Origin: JAYGED01 sp046582565
GTDB lineage: Bacteria; Pseudomonadota; Alphaproteobacteria; JAAXGF01
DNA length: 17,466 bases
Reading direction: 5' to 3'
Assembly (NCBI GenBank): GCA_046582565.1
Contig: JAYGED010000216.1
Span: 1 to 17,466 of the forward strand
The translations under genes and the position numbers were made by a program. Positions 7,569-15,180 of the stretch are shown piece after piece. The notes beneath the pieces were generated by a model. It was not told where the DNA came from. It ran no database searches and saw only the letters and a list, made by a program, of their open reading frames with translations. Position 1 is the first letter of the stretch. Each line of letters begins with the position of its first letter.

Positions 7569-8726
7569 ATGGATTTCTCGGCCAGCGAGGAACAGCGGCT
7601 CATAAGCGACGCCCTCAGCGCCTTCGTCGAGCGTGAGATGTATCCTCACGAAGCCGAAGTCGAGCGTCTCGGCACGGTGCCGGACGAGATTGCCCGCGAC
7701 ATCGTCAGCAAAGCGGTGGCCGCTGGTTTCTATGCCCTCAATATGCCCGAAGCGATCGGCGGCGGCGGCCTCGACAACGTCACCCTGGCCTATGTGGAGC
7801 GCGAACTCGGCAAGCCCAGCCTGGCCCTGTCCACCTTCTGCAGCCGCCCGGCGCCCAATCTGCTGGCCTGCCAGGGCGACCAGATCGAGACTTACCTCAA
7901 GCCCACCGTGCGCGGTGAGCGCCGGGAATGTTTCGCGCTCACCGAACCGGGCGCCGGCTCCGATGTCATGGCCATCACCACCAGCGCCAGGCAAGACGGT
8001 GATGACTATGTGATAAACGGCACAAAGCAGTTTATCACCCATGCCGACCACGCCGACTTCATCATCCTGTTTGCCGTCACCGGAACCGACGACGGCCCAC
8101 GGGGGCCGCGCAAGCGCATCACCAGCTTCCTCATCGACAAGGACACGCCCGGTGTCTCGGTGGCGCTGCTCGATTGCGTCTCCGTACGCGGCTACCACCC
8201 CACCATCATCACCCTGGAAGACGTGCGCGTCTCCTCGGGCCAGGTGCTCGGCGTCGAAGGCGGCGGCTTCGACGTCGCCAACGAATGGCTCTATGCCGGG
8301 CGCGTGATGCTGGGGGCGAGCTGCACCGGCCGGGCCGAGCGGGCGCTCGACATGTGCCTCGATTGGGCCGCTTCGCGCAAACAGTTCGGCCAGACCATCG
8401 GTAAGTTCCAGGGGGTTTCCTTCAAGCTCGCCGATATGGCCATGGAAACCAGGGCGGCCTGGCTGCTGACCCTGGAATGCGCCTGGAAACTCGACCAGGG
8501 AACCATGAGCCGGATGGATGCCTCCATGGTCAATCTATTCGCCTCCGAGATGATCGGGCGGGTGACCGACAACGCGGTGCAGATATTCGGCGGCATGGGG
8601 TTGATGACCGAGCTACCCATCGAGCGCTTCTGGCGCGACGCGCGGGTCGAGCGCATCTGGGAGGGCACCTCCGAGATCCATCGTCATGTCATCTCCCGCG
8701 ACCTGCTGCGTGACCGCGAAGCATGA
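7569..8726 (+). CDS. Acyl-CoA dehydrogenase
   Basis: A 385-residue cytoplasmic flavoenzyme, full length for the family. It would oxidise an acyl-CoA to the trans-2-enoyl-CoA using FAD and pass electrons to ETF. Domains in order: N-terminal helical (1-115), beta-barrel with the signature ALTEPGAGSD (about 122-131) and YVINGTKQFIT, and the C-terminal helical domain with RKQFGQTIGKFQ and QIFGGMGLMTELPIERFWRDARVERIWEGTSE. Glu365 in IWEGTSE sits where the catalytic base of short/medium-chain dehydrogenases lies. Substrate cannot be assigned; the CaiD-like neighbour leaves open a CaiA-like reductase role. GAGGT sits just upstream of ATG 7569. It is first of the ten-gene block and its ATGA overlaps the TetR start. 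Confidence 0.92.
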   Translation: MDFSASEEQRLISDALSAFVEREMYPHEAEVERLGTVPDEIARDIVSKAVAAGFYALNMPEAIGGGGLDNVTLAYVERELGKPSLALSTFCSRPAPNLLACQGDQIETYLKPTVRGERRECFALTEPGAGSDVMAITTSARQDGDDYVINGTKQFITHADHADFIILFAVTGTDDGPRGPRKRITSFLIDKDTPGVSVALLDCVSVRGYHPTIITLEDVRVSSGQVLGVEGGGFDVANEWLYAGRVMLGASCTGRAERALDMCLDWAASRKQFGQTIGKFQGVSFKLADMAMETRAAWLLTLECAWKLDQGTMSRMDASMVNLFASEMIGRVTDNAVQIFGGMGLMTELPIERFWRDARVERIWEGTSEIHRHVISRDLLRDREA

Positions 8727-9337
8727 CCGCCCAGGCGCAGCCCATCGACCGACGCAGCGAACTCATCGACGCGACCTTGAGCATCATCGCCGAACACGGC
8801 ATCGCGGAAACGACCGTAGGCCGCATCTGCGACGCCGCCGGCGTGTCGCGCGGCCTGATCAGCCATTATTTTGCCGGCAAGGACGCACTTCTGCTTGAAT
8901 CCTACCGTCGGCTTTCCGAGGAACTGGCGAGCGAAACAGCCAGGGCCATGAGCAGCCAAGGCGACGATCCGGTCGGCCGCCTCTATGCCCTGGTCGAAGT
9001 CTCGTTCCGGCCGCCGGTGTTCAATCAGCACAAGATGTCGGCCTGGCTGGCCTTCTGGAGCGCGGCACGCGGCTCGGCAACACTCAACGCGCTCAACCGC
9101 GAGATTTATCGCGCCTATCGCGCCTCGGTCACCCGGCTCATGGCCGAGGCGGCGCGAGCCCGCGGCGCAGCGCTTGACGCCCATCGCGCGGCAACCGCCC
9201 TAACCGCGCTGATCGACGGCCTGTGGCTCGAACTCGCCCTCGATCCGGAAGCCTTCGGAGCCGATCAGGCCGAAGCCGCCTGTACCGATTACCTCGATCA
9301 TCTGTTTCCCAAGGAGACACCCGACAATGTTCCGTGA
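8723..9337 (+). CDS. TetR/AcrR family regulator, BetI-like
   Basis: A 204-residue repressor-type regulator. The N-terminal HTH is clear: RRSELIDATLSIIAEHGIAETTVGRIC (about 10-36), then DAAGVSRGLISHYFAGKDALL (37-57), where the GLISHYF recognition helix resembles BetI (choline/glycine-betaine regulator). The C-terminal ligand domain also carries BetI-like elements, KMSAWLAFWSAA and LTALIDGLWLELAL. It starts within the ATGA of the acyl-CoA dehydrogenase stop, so the two are translationally coupled, and it likely controls the operon by binding an acyl-CoA or a betaine-like ligand. The ligand is not knowable from sequence. A candidate operator lies at 7513-7528. Confidence 0.9.
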   Translation: MTAQAQPIDRRSELIDATLSIIAEHGIAETTVGRICDAAGVSRGLISHYFAGKDALLLESYRRLSEELASETARAMSSQGDDPVGRLYALVEVSFRPPVFNQHKMSAWLAFWSAARGSATLNALNREIYRAYRASVTRLMAEAARARGAALDAHRAATALTALIDGLWLELALDPEAFGADQAEAACTDYLDHLFPKETPDNVP

Positions 9338-10181
9338 AGATCTTCTCGCCGGCAAGCGTGTCCTGGTCACCGGAGGCGGCACGGGCCTCGGCCGCGCCAT
9401 GGGCGAACGGTTCCTCGAACTCGGCGCCTCCCTGGTCATCTGCGGCCGGCGCGGCGATGTGCTTGAGGCAACCGCCGCGGAATTGACCAAATCCACAGGC
9501 GGCCCGGTCGAGACTCAAATCTGCGATATCCGCGATCCGGATGCGGTCGAAGCCATGGTGGCGGCAATCTGGCAAAACGGCCCGCTCGACCATCTCGTCA
9601 ACAACGCCGCCGGCAATTTCATCGCGCGTACGGAATCCCTGTCGCACCGCGCCATGGACGCGGTGATCGGCATCGTGCTGCACGGCAGCGCTTACGCCAC
9701 CCTGGCCTGCGGCAAGCGCTGGCTCGAAGAAGGCCACACCGCCAGTGTGCTCAGCATTCTCACCACCTACGCCTGGACCGGCTCGGGCTACGTGGTGCCG
9801 TCGGCCATGGCAAAGGCCGGCGTGCTCGCCATGACCCGGAGCCTCGCCGTCGAGTGGGGTGGCCGGGGAATTCGGCTCAACGCCATCGCGCCCGGCCCCT
9901 TCCCGACCCCCGGCGCCTGGGAACGCCTGGTGCCGCGCGACGATCTGGCCTGCGATTTCGAGGACAGCGTTCCCCTGGGCCGCGTCGGCGAGCATATCGA
10001 GCTGGCCAATCTGGCCTGCTTTCTGCTCGCCGATGAGGTTGGCTACATCAACGGCGAGATCGTCACCATCGATGGCGGTCAGTGGCTCAAGGGCGCCGGT
10101 CAGTTCAATTTTCTGGGCCGCCTGACCGACCAGGACTGGGACGATCTGAAACCCAAGAAGAGCAACAAGAAGGGCGCCTGA
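9327..10181 (+). CDS. SDR oxidoreductase, 2,4-dienoyl-CoA reductase type
   Basis: A 284-residue Rossmann-fold enzyme. The nucleotide-binding motif is TGGGTGLG (15-22) and NNAAGNF is at 92-98. The usual SDR catalytic Tyr four residues before Lys163 is Ser159. A Tyr sits instead at 148 in YAWTGSGYVVPSAMAK, exactly 15 residues before the Lys, the arrangement of mitochondrial 2,4-dienoyl-CoA reductase (Tyr199/Lys214 in human DECR1). RLNAIAPGPFPTPGAWERL and the closing GEIVTIDGGQWL also match that group. It would reduce a dienoyl-CoA with NADPH, allowing breakdown of unsaturated acyl chains. AAGGAG lies 10 bases before ATG 9327; the start overlaps the TetR gene by 11 bases. Confidence 0.88.
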   Translation: MFREDLLAGKRVLVTGGGTGLGRAMGERFLELGASLVICGRRGDVLEATAAELTKSTGGPVETQICDIRDPDAVEAMVAAIWQNGPLDHLVNNAAGNFIARTESLSHRAMDAVIGIVLHGSAYATLACGKRWLEEGHTASVLSILTTYAWTGSGYVVPSAMAKAGVLAMTRSLAVEWGGRGIRLNAIAPGPFPTPGAWERLVPRDDLACDFEDSVPLGRVGEHIELANLACFLLADEVGYINGEIVTIDGGQWLKGAGQFNFLGRLTDQDWDDLKPKKSNKKGA

Positions 10182-10205
10182 TGAGATGAGACTGATGAGA
10201 TGAGG
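10178..10205 (+). repeat. 14-base tandem duplication between two genes
   Basis: CTGATGAGATGAGA (10178-10191) is followed directly by CTGATGAGATGAGG (10192-10205), differing only at the last base. The first copy contains the TGA stop of the SDR gene and the second ends just before the GGTGGCTGG leader of the deaminase start at 10213. It reads as a slippage-type duplication in the intercistronic gap. Confidence 0.85.
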
Positions 10206-10212
10206 TGGCTGG

Positions 10213-10689
10213 ATGGATGAATTCATGGCAGCGGCATTCGCCGAAGCAAAAGCGAGCTTCGACGAGGGCGGCCAGCCAATCGGCGCCGTGCTGGTCATGG
10301 ACGGCATCATCTTGGGACGCGGCCGCAATACCCTGGCGCAATCCGGCGACGCCACCAGCCATGCCGAGATGGAAGCCTATAGGGACGCCTCGCGCCGGGC
10401 AGCCAAGACGAATGAGCCCGACAAGATTGACGGCTTGCTCCGGGGTGGAACCGTCTATACGACCATGATGCCCTGCATCATGTGCAGCGGTGCGATCATC
10501 CGTTTCGGCGCGGCCCGCGTAGTCGTCGCCGAGACCACCAGCTATGGCAAGGCCGACACCCTCGCCCTGATGGAAGGCCACGGCATCGAGGTGGAACTGC
10601 GCCATGAGTCCGAATGTGTCGATCTGGTCGAGGCTTATTATCGGCTTCATCCCGAGATGCGGGCAGCCTGGTCGGCGGACCGGACCTGA
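10213..10689 (+). CDS. Cytosine deaminase-like nucleoside/nucleobase deaminase
   Basis: A 158-residue zinc deaminase of the cytidine/deoxycytidylate deaminase fold. The zinc site is HAE (His50, catalytic Glu52) plus PCIMC (Cys88, Cys91). Order and flanks (EGGQPIGAVLV near 19-28, LGRGRN, TVYTTMMPCIMCSGAII, then a late GHGIEVELRHESEC) resemble yeast-type cytosine deaminase (Fcy1) more than tRNA adenosine deaminase TadA. It would hydrolytically deaminate cytosine or a related heterocycle or amine, releasing ammonia; the true substrate is uncertain. It sits inside a CoA-thioester operon, which is unusual for a salvage enzyme. ATG 10213 follows GAGGTGG by about five bases. Confidence 0.85.
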   Translation: MDEFMAAAFAEAKASFDEGGQPIGAVLVMDGIILGRGRNTLAQSGDATSHAEMEAYRDASRRAAKTNEPDKIDGLLRGGTVYTTMMPCIMCSGAIIRFGAARVVVAETTSYGKADTLALMEGHGIEVELRHESECVDLVEAYYRLHPEMRAAWSADRT

Positions 10690-10700
10690 ACAACAAAGCC

Positions 10701-11435
10701 GTGAGAAACGCCGTGCATTTCCTGAAAATGACCCTGCTGGCTCTCTGCCTGCTCGCGGCTCAAGGCGGACAACCGGCACAGGCTCAGACCACCGCTCAGA
10801 CCGCCGTCGATGTGGAACTGGTCATCGCCATCGATTCCTCAGCCAGCATCGACAGCCGTGAATTCGCCTTGCAGATGGCGGGAATAGCCGCCGCCTTCCG
10901 CGATCCAGAGGTGGTCGCCGCCATCACCTCGGGCCCGGAGTCTCGGGTCGCGGTGGCGGCAATATTTTGGGCCGAATCGGGCTATCCCGTCGATGTCTCG
11001 CCCTGGCATGTGCTGGCCGACGCCGCCGACGCCGAGCGCTTCGCATGGGAGATGGAGCGCTGGCCACGCCGGGTTGAGGGCGGCACCGGCATCGGCACCG
11101 CGGTTTTCCACGGCGTCAAAGCGCTTGAGCACAATGCCATCGAGGGCAAGCGCCGGATTATCGATATCTCGGGCGACGGCCGTGAAACGACCATGCGGGA
11201 ATTTTACATAACCTCGCCCCAGGCGCGCGCCATGGCCCTGTCGCGGGGCATCACCATCAATGGCCTGGCCATCCTCAACGACGAGCCCGACCTCGACCGC
11301 TATTACCGCGACCATGTCGCCGGCGGCCCCGGTTCCTTCGTCATGGTGGCCCGTGAGATCGAGGATTTCGCCGAGGCCATGCGCCGCAAGCTGATCCGCG
11401 AGTTCGAATTTCTCCCGCTGATCGGTCTGCTCTAA
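10701..11435 (+). CDS. DUF1194 family exported VWA-like protein
   Basis: About 244 residues. The N-terminus (VRNAVHFLKMTLLALCLLAA...AQAQ) is a signal peptide. The mature part is a von Willebrand A-like domain with an intact MIDAS: DSSAS in VIAIDSSASID near the start, a GGTGIGTAV loop supplying the Thr, and DISGDGRET supplying the later Asp. The late VAGGPGSFVMVAREIEDFAEAMRRKL matches the DUF1194 family of alphaproteobacteria. It probably acts in the periplasm in metal-dependent protein binding; its partner is unknown. The frame is open back to 10614 inside the deaminase gene, so the start is ambiguous: GTG 10701, GTG 10713 and ATG 10728 all keep the signal peptide. The next gene begins four bases after the stop. 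Confidence 0.82.
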   Translation: MRNAVHFLKMTLLALCLLAAQGGQPAQAQTTAQTAVDVELVIAIDSSASIDSREFALQMAGIAAAFRDPEVVAAITSGPESRVAVAAIFWAESGYPVDVSPWHVLADAADAERFAWEMERWPRRVEGGTGIGTAVFHGVKALEHNAIEGKRRIIDISGDGRETTMREFYITSPQARAMALSRGITINGLAILNDEPDLDRYYRDHVAGGPGSFVMVAREIEDFAEAMRRKLIREFEFLPLIGLL

Positions 11436-11439
11436 GGCC

Positions 11440-13503
11440 ATGAAACGGGAAAACCTCCAGCGCCTGCTCAGGCCCCGCTACATCGCCTTCATTGGCGGCG
11501 ATTCCAGCGCGCCCGGCATCAAGGGCACCATCACCGGCGGCTTCGACGGCCCGGTTTGGAGCGTCAATCCGAAACGGGAGAAAAGAATCGCCGGGCTGGC
11601 CTGCTATCCGTCCGTGGCGAATTTGCCCCAGCCGCCCGACGCCAGTTTCATCTGGGCGCCGCGCGAAGCCACCATCGAGATTGTACGCGAACTTGCCGAA
11701 ATCGGCGCCGGGGGCGCGGTGTGCTATGCCGCCGGCTTCGCCGAGACCGAGGACGGGGCGGATTTCCAGGATCAGTTGATCGCGGCCGCCGGTGATTTCG
11801 CCGTTTTGGGACCGAACTGCTACGGCTTCGTCAATTTTGTCGACCGCGCCGGGGTCTGGCCGTCCGAATTTTTGAACGCCACGCCCGAGCGGGGCCCTGC
11901 CCTGGTGGCGCAGAGCGGCAATATCACCATCAATATGATGTACAACCAGCGCTCGGTGCCGTTCAGCTATGTCATCAGCAGCGGCAATGAGGCGGTGATC
12001 GACAGCAGCGATATCATGCAGGTTTTACTCGACGACGAACGGGTGACCGCCATCGGGCTCTATATCGAGGGCATCCGGAATATCGCCGAATTCAGTAAGG
12101 CAGCGGAGCGCGCTCTACGGCAAGGAATTCCCATTGTCGTCCTCAAGGCCGGCCGGTCCGAGGCCGCCCGCCGCTCCGCCATGACTCATACCGGGTCCCT
12201 TTCGGGCGCCGACGACGCCTATGAGGCGCTGTTCGAGCGCTTCGCCATCACCCGCGCCCGCAGCCCGGAAATGCTCATGGAACAGCTCAAGGCGCTCAGC
12301 GTCACCGGTCCCCTGGCCGGCAACCGCTTCGCGGTGATGACCTGCTCGGGTGGCGAGGCGGCGATGGTTTCCGATTATGCCGAGGCTTGCGGGATCGCGC
12401 TTCCGCAACCCACGCCGAAACAGCATGAGACGCTACGCGCGGTGCTGCCGGATTTCGCCCAAATCGTCAATCCGTTGGATTACAACACGTCGATCTGGGG
12501 TGATCGCGAGGCCCTGGAGCGCGCCTTCACGGCGATGATGTCCGAGAATTGCGATTGCGCCATGCTGGTTCTCGATTTTCACCAGGGCAGCGACTACTAC
12601 GATGCGCCTAACCTCGCCATCGATGCCTTGATCGCCGCATCCGAGGCAACCGGCGTGCCGGCCATGCATGCCTGCTCCTTGTCGGAATCGGTGACCGCCG
12701 CCGCGCAAGGCAGGATGATCGCTGCCGGGGTCTCGCCCCTGCAGGGCCTCGAACACGCCATCATGGCGGCCGGCGCCTGCGTGCGCTATGGCGCGCATAA
12801 GTCGGCAAACCAGGAGGTCGACATCAGCCTGCCGCCGCTCGTCACCGCGCCGGAAGACGCGCCCATGCTCGATGAACATGCCAGCAAGCAACTGATGGCG
12901 GCCTACGGCCTTACCATCCCCGAGGGCCGGGTGGCCGACGCCGACGGCGCGTCATCGGCGGCCGATGAGGTCGGTTTCCCGGTCGTCATCAAGGCCCTCG
13001 ACGCCGCCCTCGTCCATAAGAGCGAATTCGGCGGGGTGCGTCTCGGACTGACTGACGCGGAGGCGGTCTCCAGGGCGGCCTCGGAGATGACCATCGGCAT
13101 TGGGGTCGAACGATTCCTCGTCGAATCCATGGTCGATGACGTCGTCTGCGAGCTTATCATCGGCGTCAAGCACGACCCGACCCTCGGCCTGGTTCTGGTG
13201 ATCGGCAGCGGCGGTGTGCTGGTCGAAATTCTAGACGACAGCCACATCATCCTGCTACCCACCGACCACGCCACGGTGGCGCAAACCCTCGACCGTCTCA
13301 GAGCGGCGGCGCAGATAGCCGGATTTCGCGGCAAACGAGCCGGCGATCGGGAGGCCGTCATCAGCGCGGTGCTCGCCGTCGCACAATTCGCCGCCGACCA
13401 TCGCGGCCGCCTGGTCGAGCTCGACATCAACCCGTTGGTAGTGCTGCCGCAAGGACAAGGCGCCGTGGCGGTCGACGCAGCAATCCGCATAGCGGAAGAG
13501 TGA
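11440..13503 (+). CDS. NDP-forming acyl-CoA synthetase, fused alpha-beta
   Basis: A 687-residue cytoplasmic acid-CoA ligase of the ADP-forming acetyl-CoA synthetase/succinyl-CoA synthetase superfamily. The alpha part comes first: a CoA-binding Rossmann domain (about 5-130) with VLGPNCYGF, then ligase domains with VAQSGNI, SSGNEA, IGLYIEGIRN (Glu210) and MTHTGSLSG (His250, the expected phosphohistidine). The beta ATP-grasp part follows (about 475-687), with GFPVVIKALDAALVHKSEFGGV, where His526 matches the second transfer histidine of this family, and LVELDINPLVVLP at the end. It would form an acyl-CoA reversibly with ATP giving ADP and phosphate. The acid is unknown. Placement next to the CaiD-like crotonase and the dehydrogenase suggests it supplies their substrate. 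Confidence 0.9.
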   Translation: MKRENLQRLLRPRYIAFIGGDSSAPGIKGTITGGFDGPVWSVNPKREKRIAGLACYPSVANLPQPPDASFIWAPREATIEIVRELAEIGAGGAVCYAAGFAETEDGADFQDQLIAAAGDFAVLGPNCYGFVNFVDRAGVWPSEFLNATPERGPALVAQSGNITINMMYNQRSVPFSYVISSGNEAVIDSSDIMQVLLDDERVTAIGLYIEGIRNIAEFSKAAERALRQGIPIVVLKAGRSEAARRSAMTHTGSLSGADDAYEALFERFAITRARSPEMLMEQLKALSVTGPLAGNRFAVMTCSGGEAAMVSDYAEACGIALPQPTPKQHETLRAVLPDFAQIVNPLDYNTSIWGDREALERAFTAMMSENCDCAMLVLDFHQGSDYYDAPNLAIDALIAASEATGVPAMHACSLSESVTAAAQGRMIAAGVSPLQGLEHAIMAAGACVRYGAHKSANQEVDISLPPLVTAPEDAPMLDEHASKQLMAAYGLTIPEGRVADADGASSAADEVGFPVVIKALDAALVHKSEFGGVRLGLTDAEAVSRAASEMTIGIGVERFLVESMVDDVVCELIIGVKHDPTLGLVLVIGSGGVLVEILDDSHIILLPTDHATVAQTLDRLRAAAQIAGFRGKRAGDREAVISAVLAVAQFAADHRGRLVELDINPLVVLPQGQGAVAVDAAIRIAEE

Positions 13504-13513
13504 GGATCCAGAC

Positions 13514-14314
13514 ATGAGTGACATTGTCAAAACGACACGCCGTGGCAAGGTGCTCGAAATCATCTTCGACAGACCGCCGGTCAACGCCATCAACCGCGCC
13601 GCCAGCCAGGCGCTGTATGACGCTTTCGCGACCCTGCGCGACGACGACGATCTATCGGTCGGCATCGTCACCGGCGTCGGCGACCGTATCTTCTCGGCGG
13701 GCTGGGACCTCAAGGAGGTGGCCGGCGGCGGGGAAGGCCTCGACGGCGAACAGGAACCGCAGCCCGGCGGCTTTGCCGGCAATACCGAGCTTTGGGACCT
13801 GCACAAGCCGCTGATCGCCGCGGTCAACGGGCTCGCCATCGGCGGCGGCTTCGAGCTGGCCCTGGGCTGTGATTTGATCATCGCCGCCGAGCATGCCGCC
13901 TTCTCCCTGCCTGAGATGCAGCGCGGTTTCCTGGCCGACGCCGGGGCCATGCAGCGGGTGCCGCGCCGCATCCCCTATCACATCGCCGTCGAGTTGTTCC
14001 TCACCGGGCGCTCCATGGACGCCGCGGAAGCGGCGCACTGGGGGCTGGTCAACAAGGTCGTGCCGCGCGATTCGTTGATGGACGAGGCCCGCAACCTGGC
14101 CGACCAAATCGCCGAGGGCGCGCCGCTCGCCATCCAGGCCTGCCTCGAGGTTCTGCAGGCTATTGAGGTGTTGCCCCTCGAAGGCGCCATGAATTTGACC
14201 AAGAAGGGCAAGAGCGGCCTGCCGATGTATGAGAAAATGATGGCCTCGGAAGACGCCATCGAAGGCCCCATCGCCTTCGCCGAGAAGCGCAAACCAGACT
14301 GGAAGGGGCGATAA
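13514..14314 (+). CDS. Enoyl-CoA hydratase/isomerase, CaiD (carnitinyl-CoA dehydratase)-like
   Basis: A 266-residue crotonase. It resembles Escherichia coli CaiD along its length: FSAGWDLKEVA (60-70), PGGFAG (84-89), the oxyanion-hole IGGGFELALGCD (109-120) and the nearly identical C-terminus SEDAIEGPIAFAEKRKPDWKGR-type ending. Glu114 and Glu134 occupy the two catalytic glutamate positions of hydratases, so activity is likely. CaiD interconverts crotonobetainyl-CoA and carnitinyl-CoA; many CaiD-like crotonases act on other enoyl-CoAs, so carnitine is only one option. No CaiB/CaiC CoA-transferase or ligase is present; the adjacent NDP-forming synthetase could play that part. GAGG lies eight bases before ATG 13514. 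Confidence 0.9.
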   Translation: MSDIVKTTRRGKVLEIIFDRPPVNAINRAASQALYDAFATLRDDDDLSVGIVTGVGDRIFSAGWDLKEVAGGGEGLDGEQEPQPGGFAGNTELWDLHKPLIAAVNGLAIGGGFELALGCDLIIAAEHAAFSLPEMQRGFLADAGAMQRVPRRIPYHIAVELFLTGRSMDAAEAAHWGLVNKVVPRDSLMDEARNLADQIAEGAPLAIQACLEVLQAIEVLPLEGAMNLTKKGKSGLPMYEKMMASEDAIEGPIAFAEKRKPDWKGR

Positions 14315-14316
14315 CG

Positions 14317-15180
14317 ATGAAACCCAGGCAGTTGGGCGACATCACCATCAATCGTATTCTTGAGCTTGAGGCGCCCCTGGCCCCACTGCTTGAATTTTTT
14401 GACGACGCGGTGCCCGAGGCCGTCGAGCCCCACCGCCACTGGCTTGAGCCCAAAGCGCTCGATCCCGAGACCGGCATGATGATTCTGCCGGTGCAGTCCT
14501 ATCTAGTCCGCACCCGCCACCACACCATTCTCATCGACACCTGCATCGGCTGCCGCAAAACCTATGGCGGCATGCCCGAATGGCAGGATTTGCGCGACGA
14601 GACCTGGCTGCGCAATCTGGAAGCCGCCGGGGTCGGGCCGGGAGACATCGATTACGTCTTTTGCACCCATCTCCATGTCGATCATTGCGGCTGGAACACG
14701 CGCCTGGTGGACGGCCGCTGGACGCCGACCTTCCCGAACGCAAAATATATCCTGGCAGCAGACGAATACGCGGCCTGCGAGGCGGAAGGCACCGCCGTCT
14801 TCCGCGAGAACGTCCTGCCCATCATGGAGGCCAAACAGGCGGTTCTGGTGGATACAGACTACGCCCTTGACGACGAGGTCTGGCTCACCCCGGCGCCCGG
14901 CCACACCGCCGGCCATGTCGCCGTCAACATCGCCTCCAGGGGCCAGAACGCAATAATGATCGGCGATATGATGCACAGCCCAATCCAACTGGCGCACCCG
15001 GAATGGAGCCCCAATTTCGACTTTGACATGGCGCTTTCCACCGAGACCCGCAAACAGTTCCTCGACAGCCATTGCGAAACCGAGACCCTGGTGCTGACCG
15101 CCCATTTCCCGTCGCCCTCGGTGGGCCATGTGGTGCCTCATGCCGAGCGGGCCTTCGATTTCGATTACAGCTCACCATAA
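14317..15180 (+). CDS. MBL-fold metallo-hydrolase
   Basis: A 287-residue metallo-beta-lactamase-fold hydrolase with all metal ligands visible: THLHVDH (His118, His120, Asp122, His123), PGHTAGH (His196), GDMMHSP (Asp217) and TAHFP (His263). The signature and length fit the lactonase/glyoxalase-II-like branch, but substrate is not predictable; a lactone or thioester linked to the pathway is one option. No signal peptide is seen, so it is cytoplasmic. The start ATG 14317 is two bases after the crotonase stop, with a GGGG about nine bases upstream. The end overlaps the NnrS-like gene by about 40 bases. Confidence 0.9.
   Translation: MKPRQLGDITINRILELEAPLAPLLEFFDDAVPEAVEPHRHWLEPKALDPETGMMILPVQSYLVRTRHHTILIDTCIGCRKTYGGMPEWQDLRDETWLRNLEAAGVGPGDIDYVFCTHLHVDHCGWNTRLVDGRWTPTFPNAKYILAADEYAACEAEGTAVFRENVLPIMEAKQAVLVDTDYALDDEVWLTPAPGHTAGHVAVNIASRGQNAIMIGDMMHSPIQLAHPEWSPNFDFDMALSTETRKQFLDSHCETETLVLTAHFPSPSVGHVVPHAERAFDFDYSSP

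Noticed and set aside
7533..8198. Minus-strand open frame of about 221 codons
   Set aside because: Antisense to the acyl-CoA dehydrogenase, with Gly/Ala/His-rich composition and no motif.
9138..10355. Long minus-strand open frame of about 405 codons
   Set aside because: It lies antisense to the TetR, SDR and deaminase genes, which have clear motifs. Its translation shows no family motif and is typical of the antisense frame of high-GC coding DNA.
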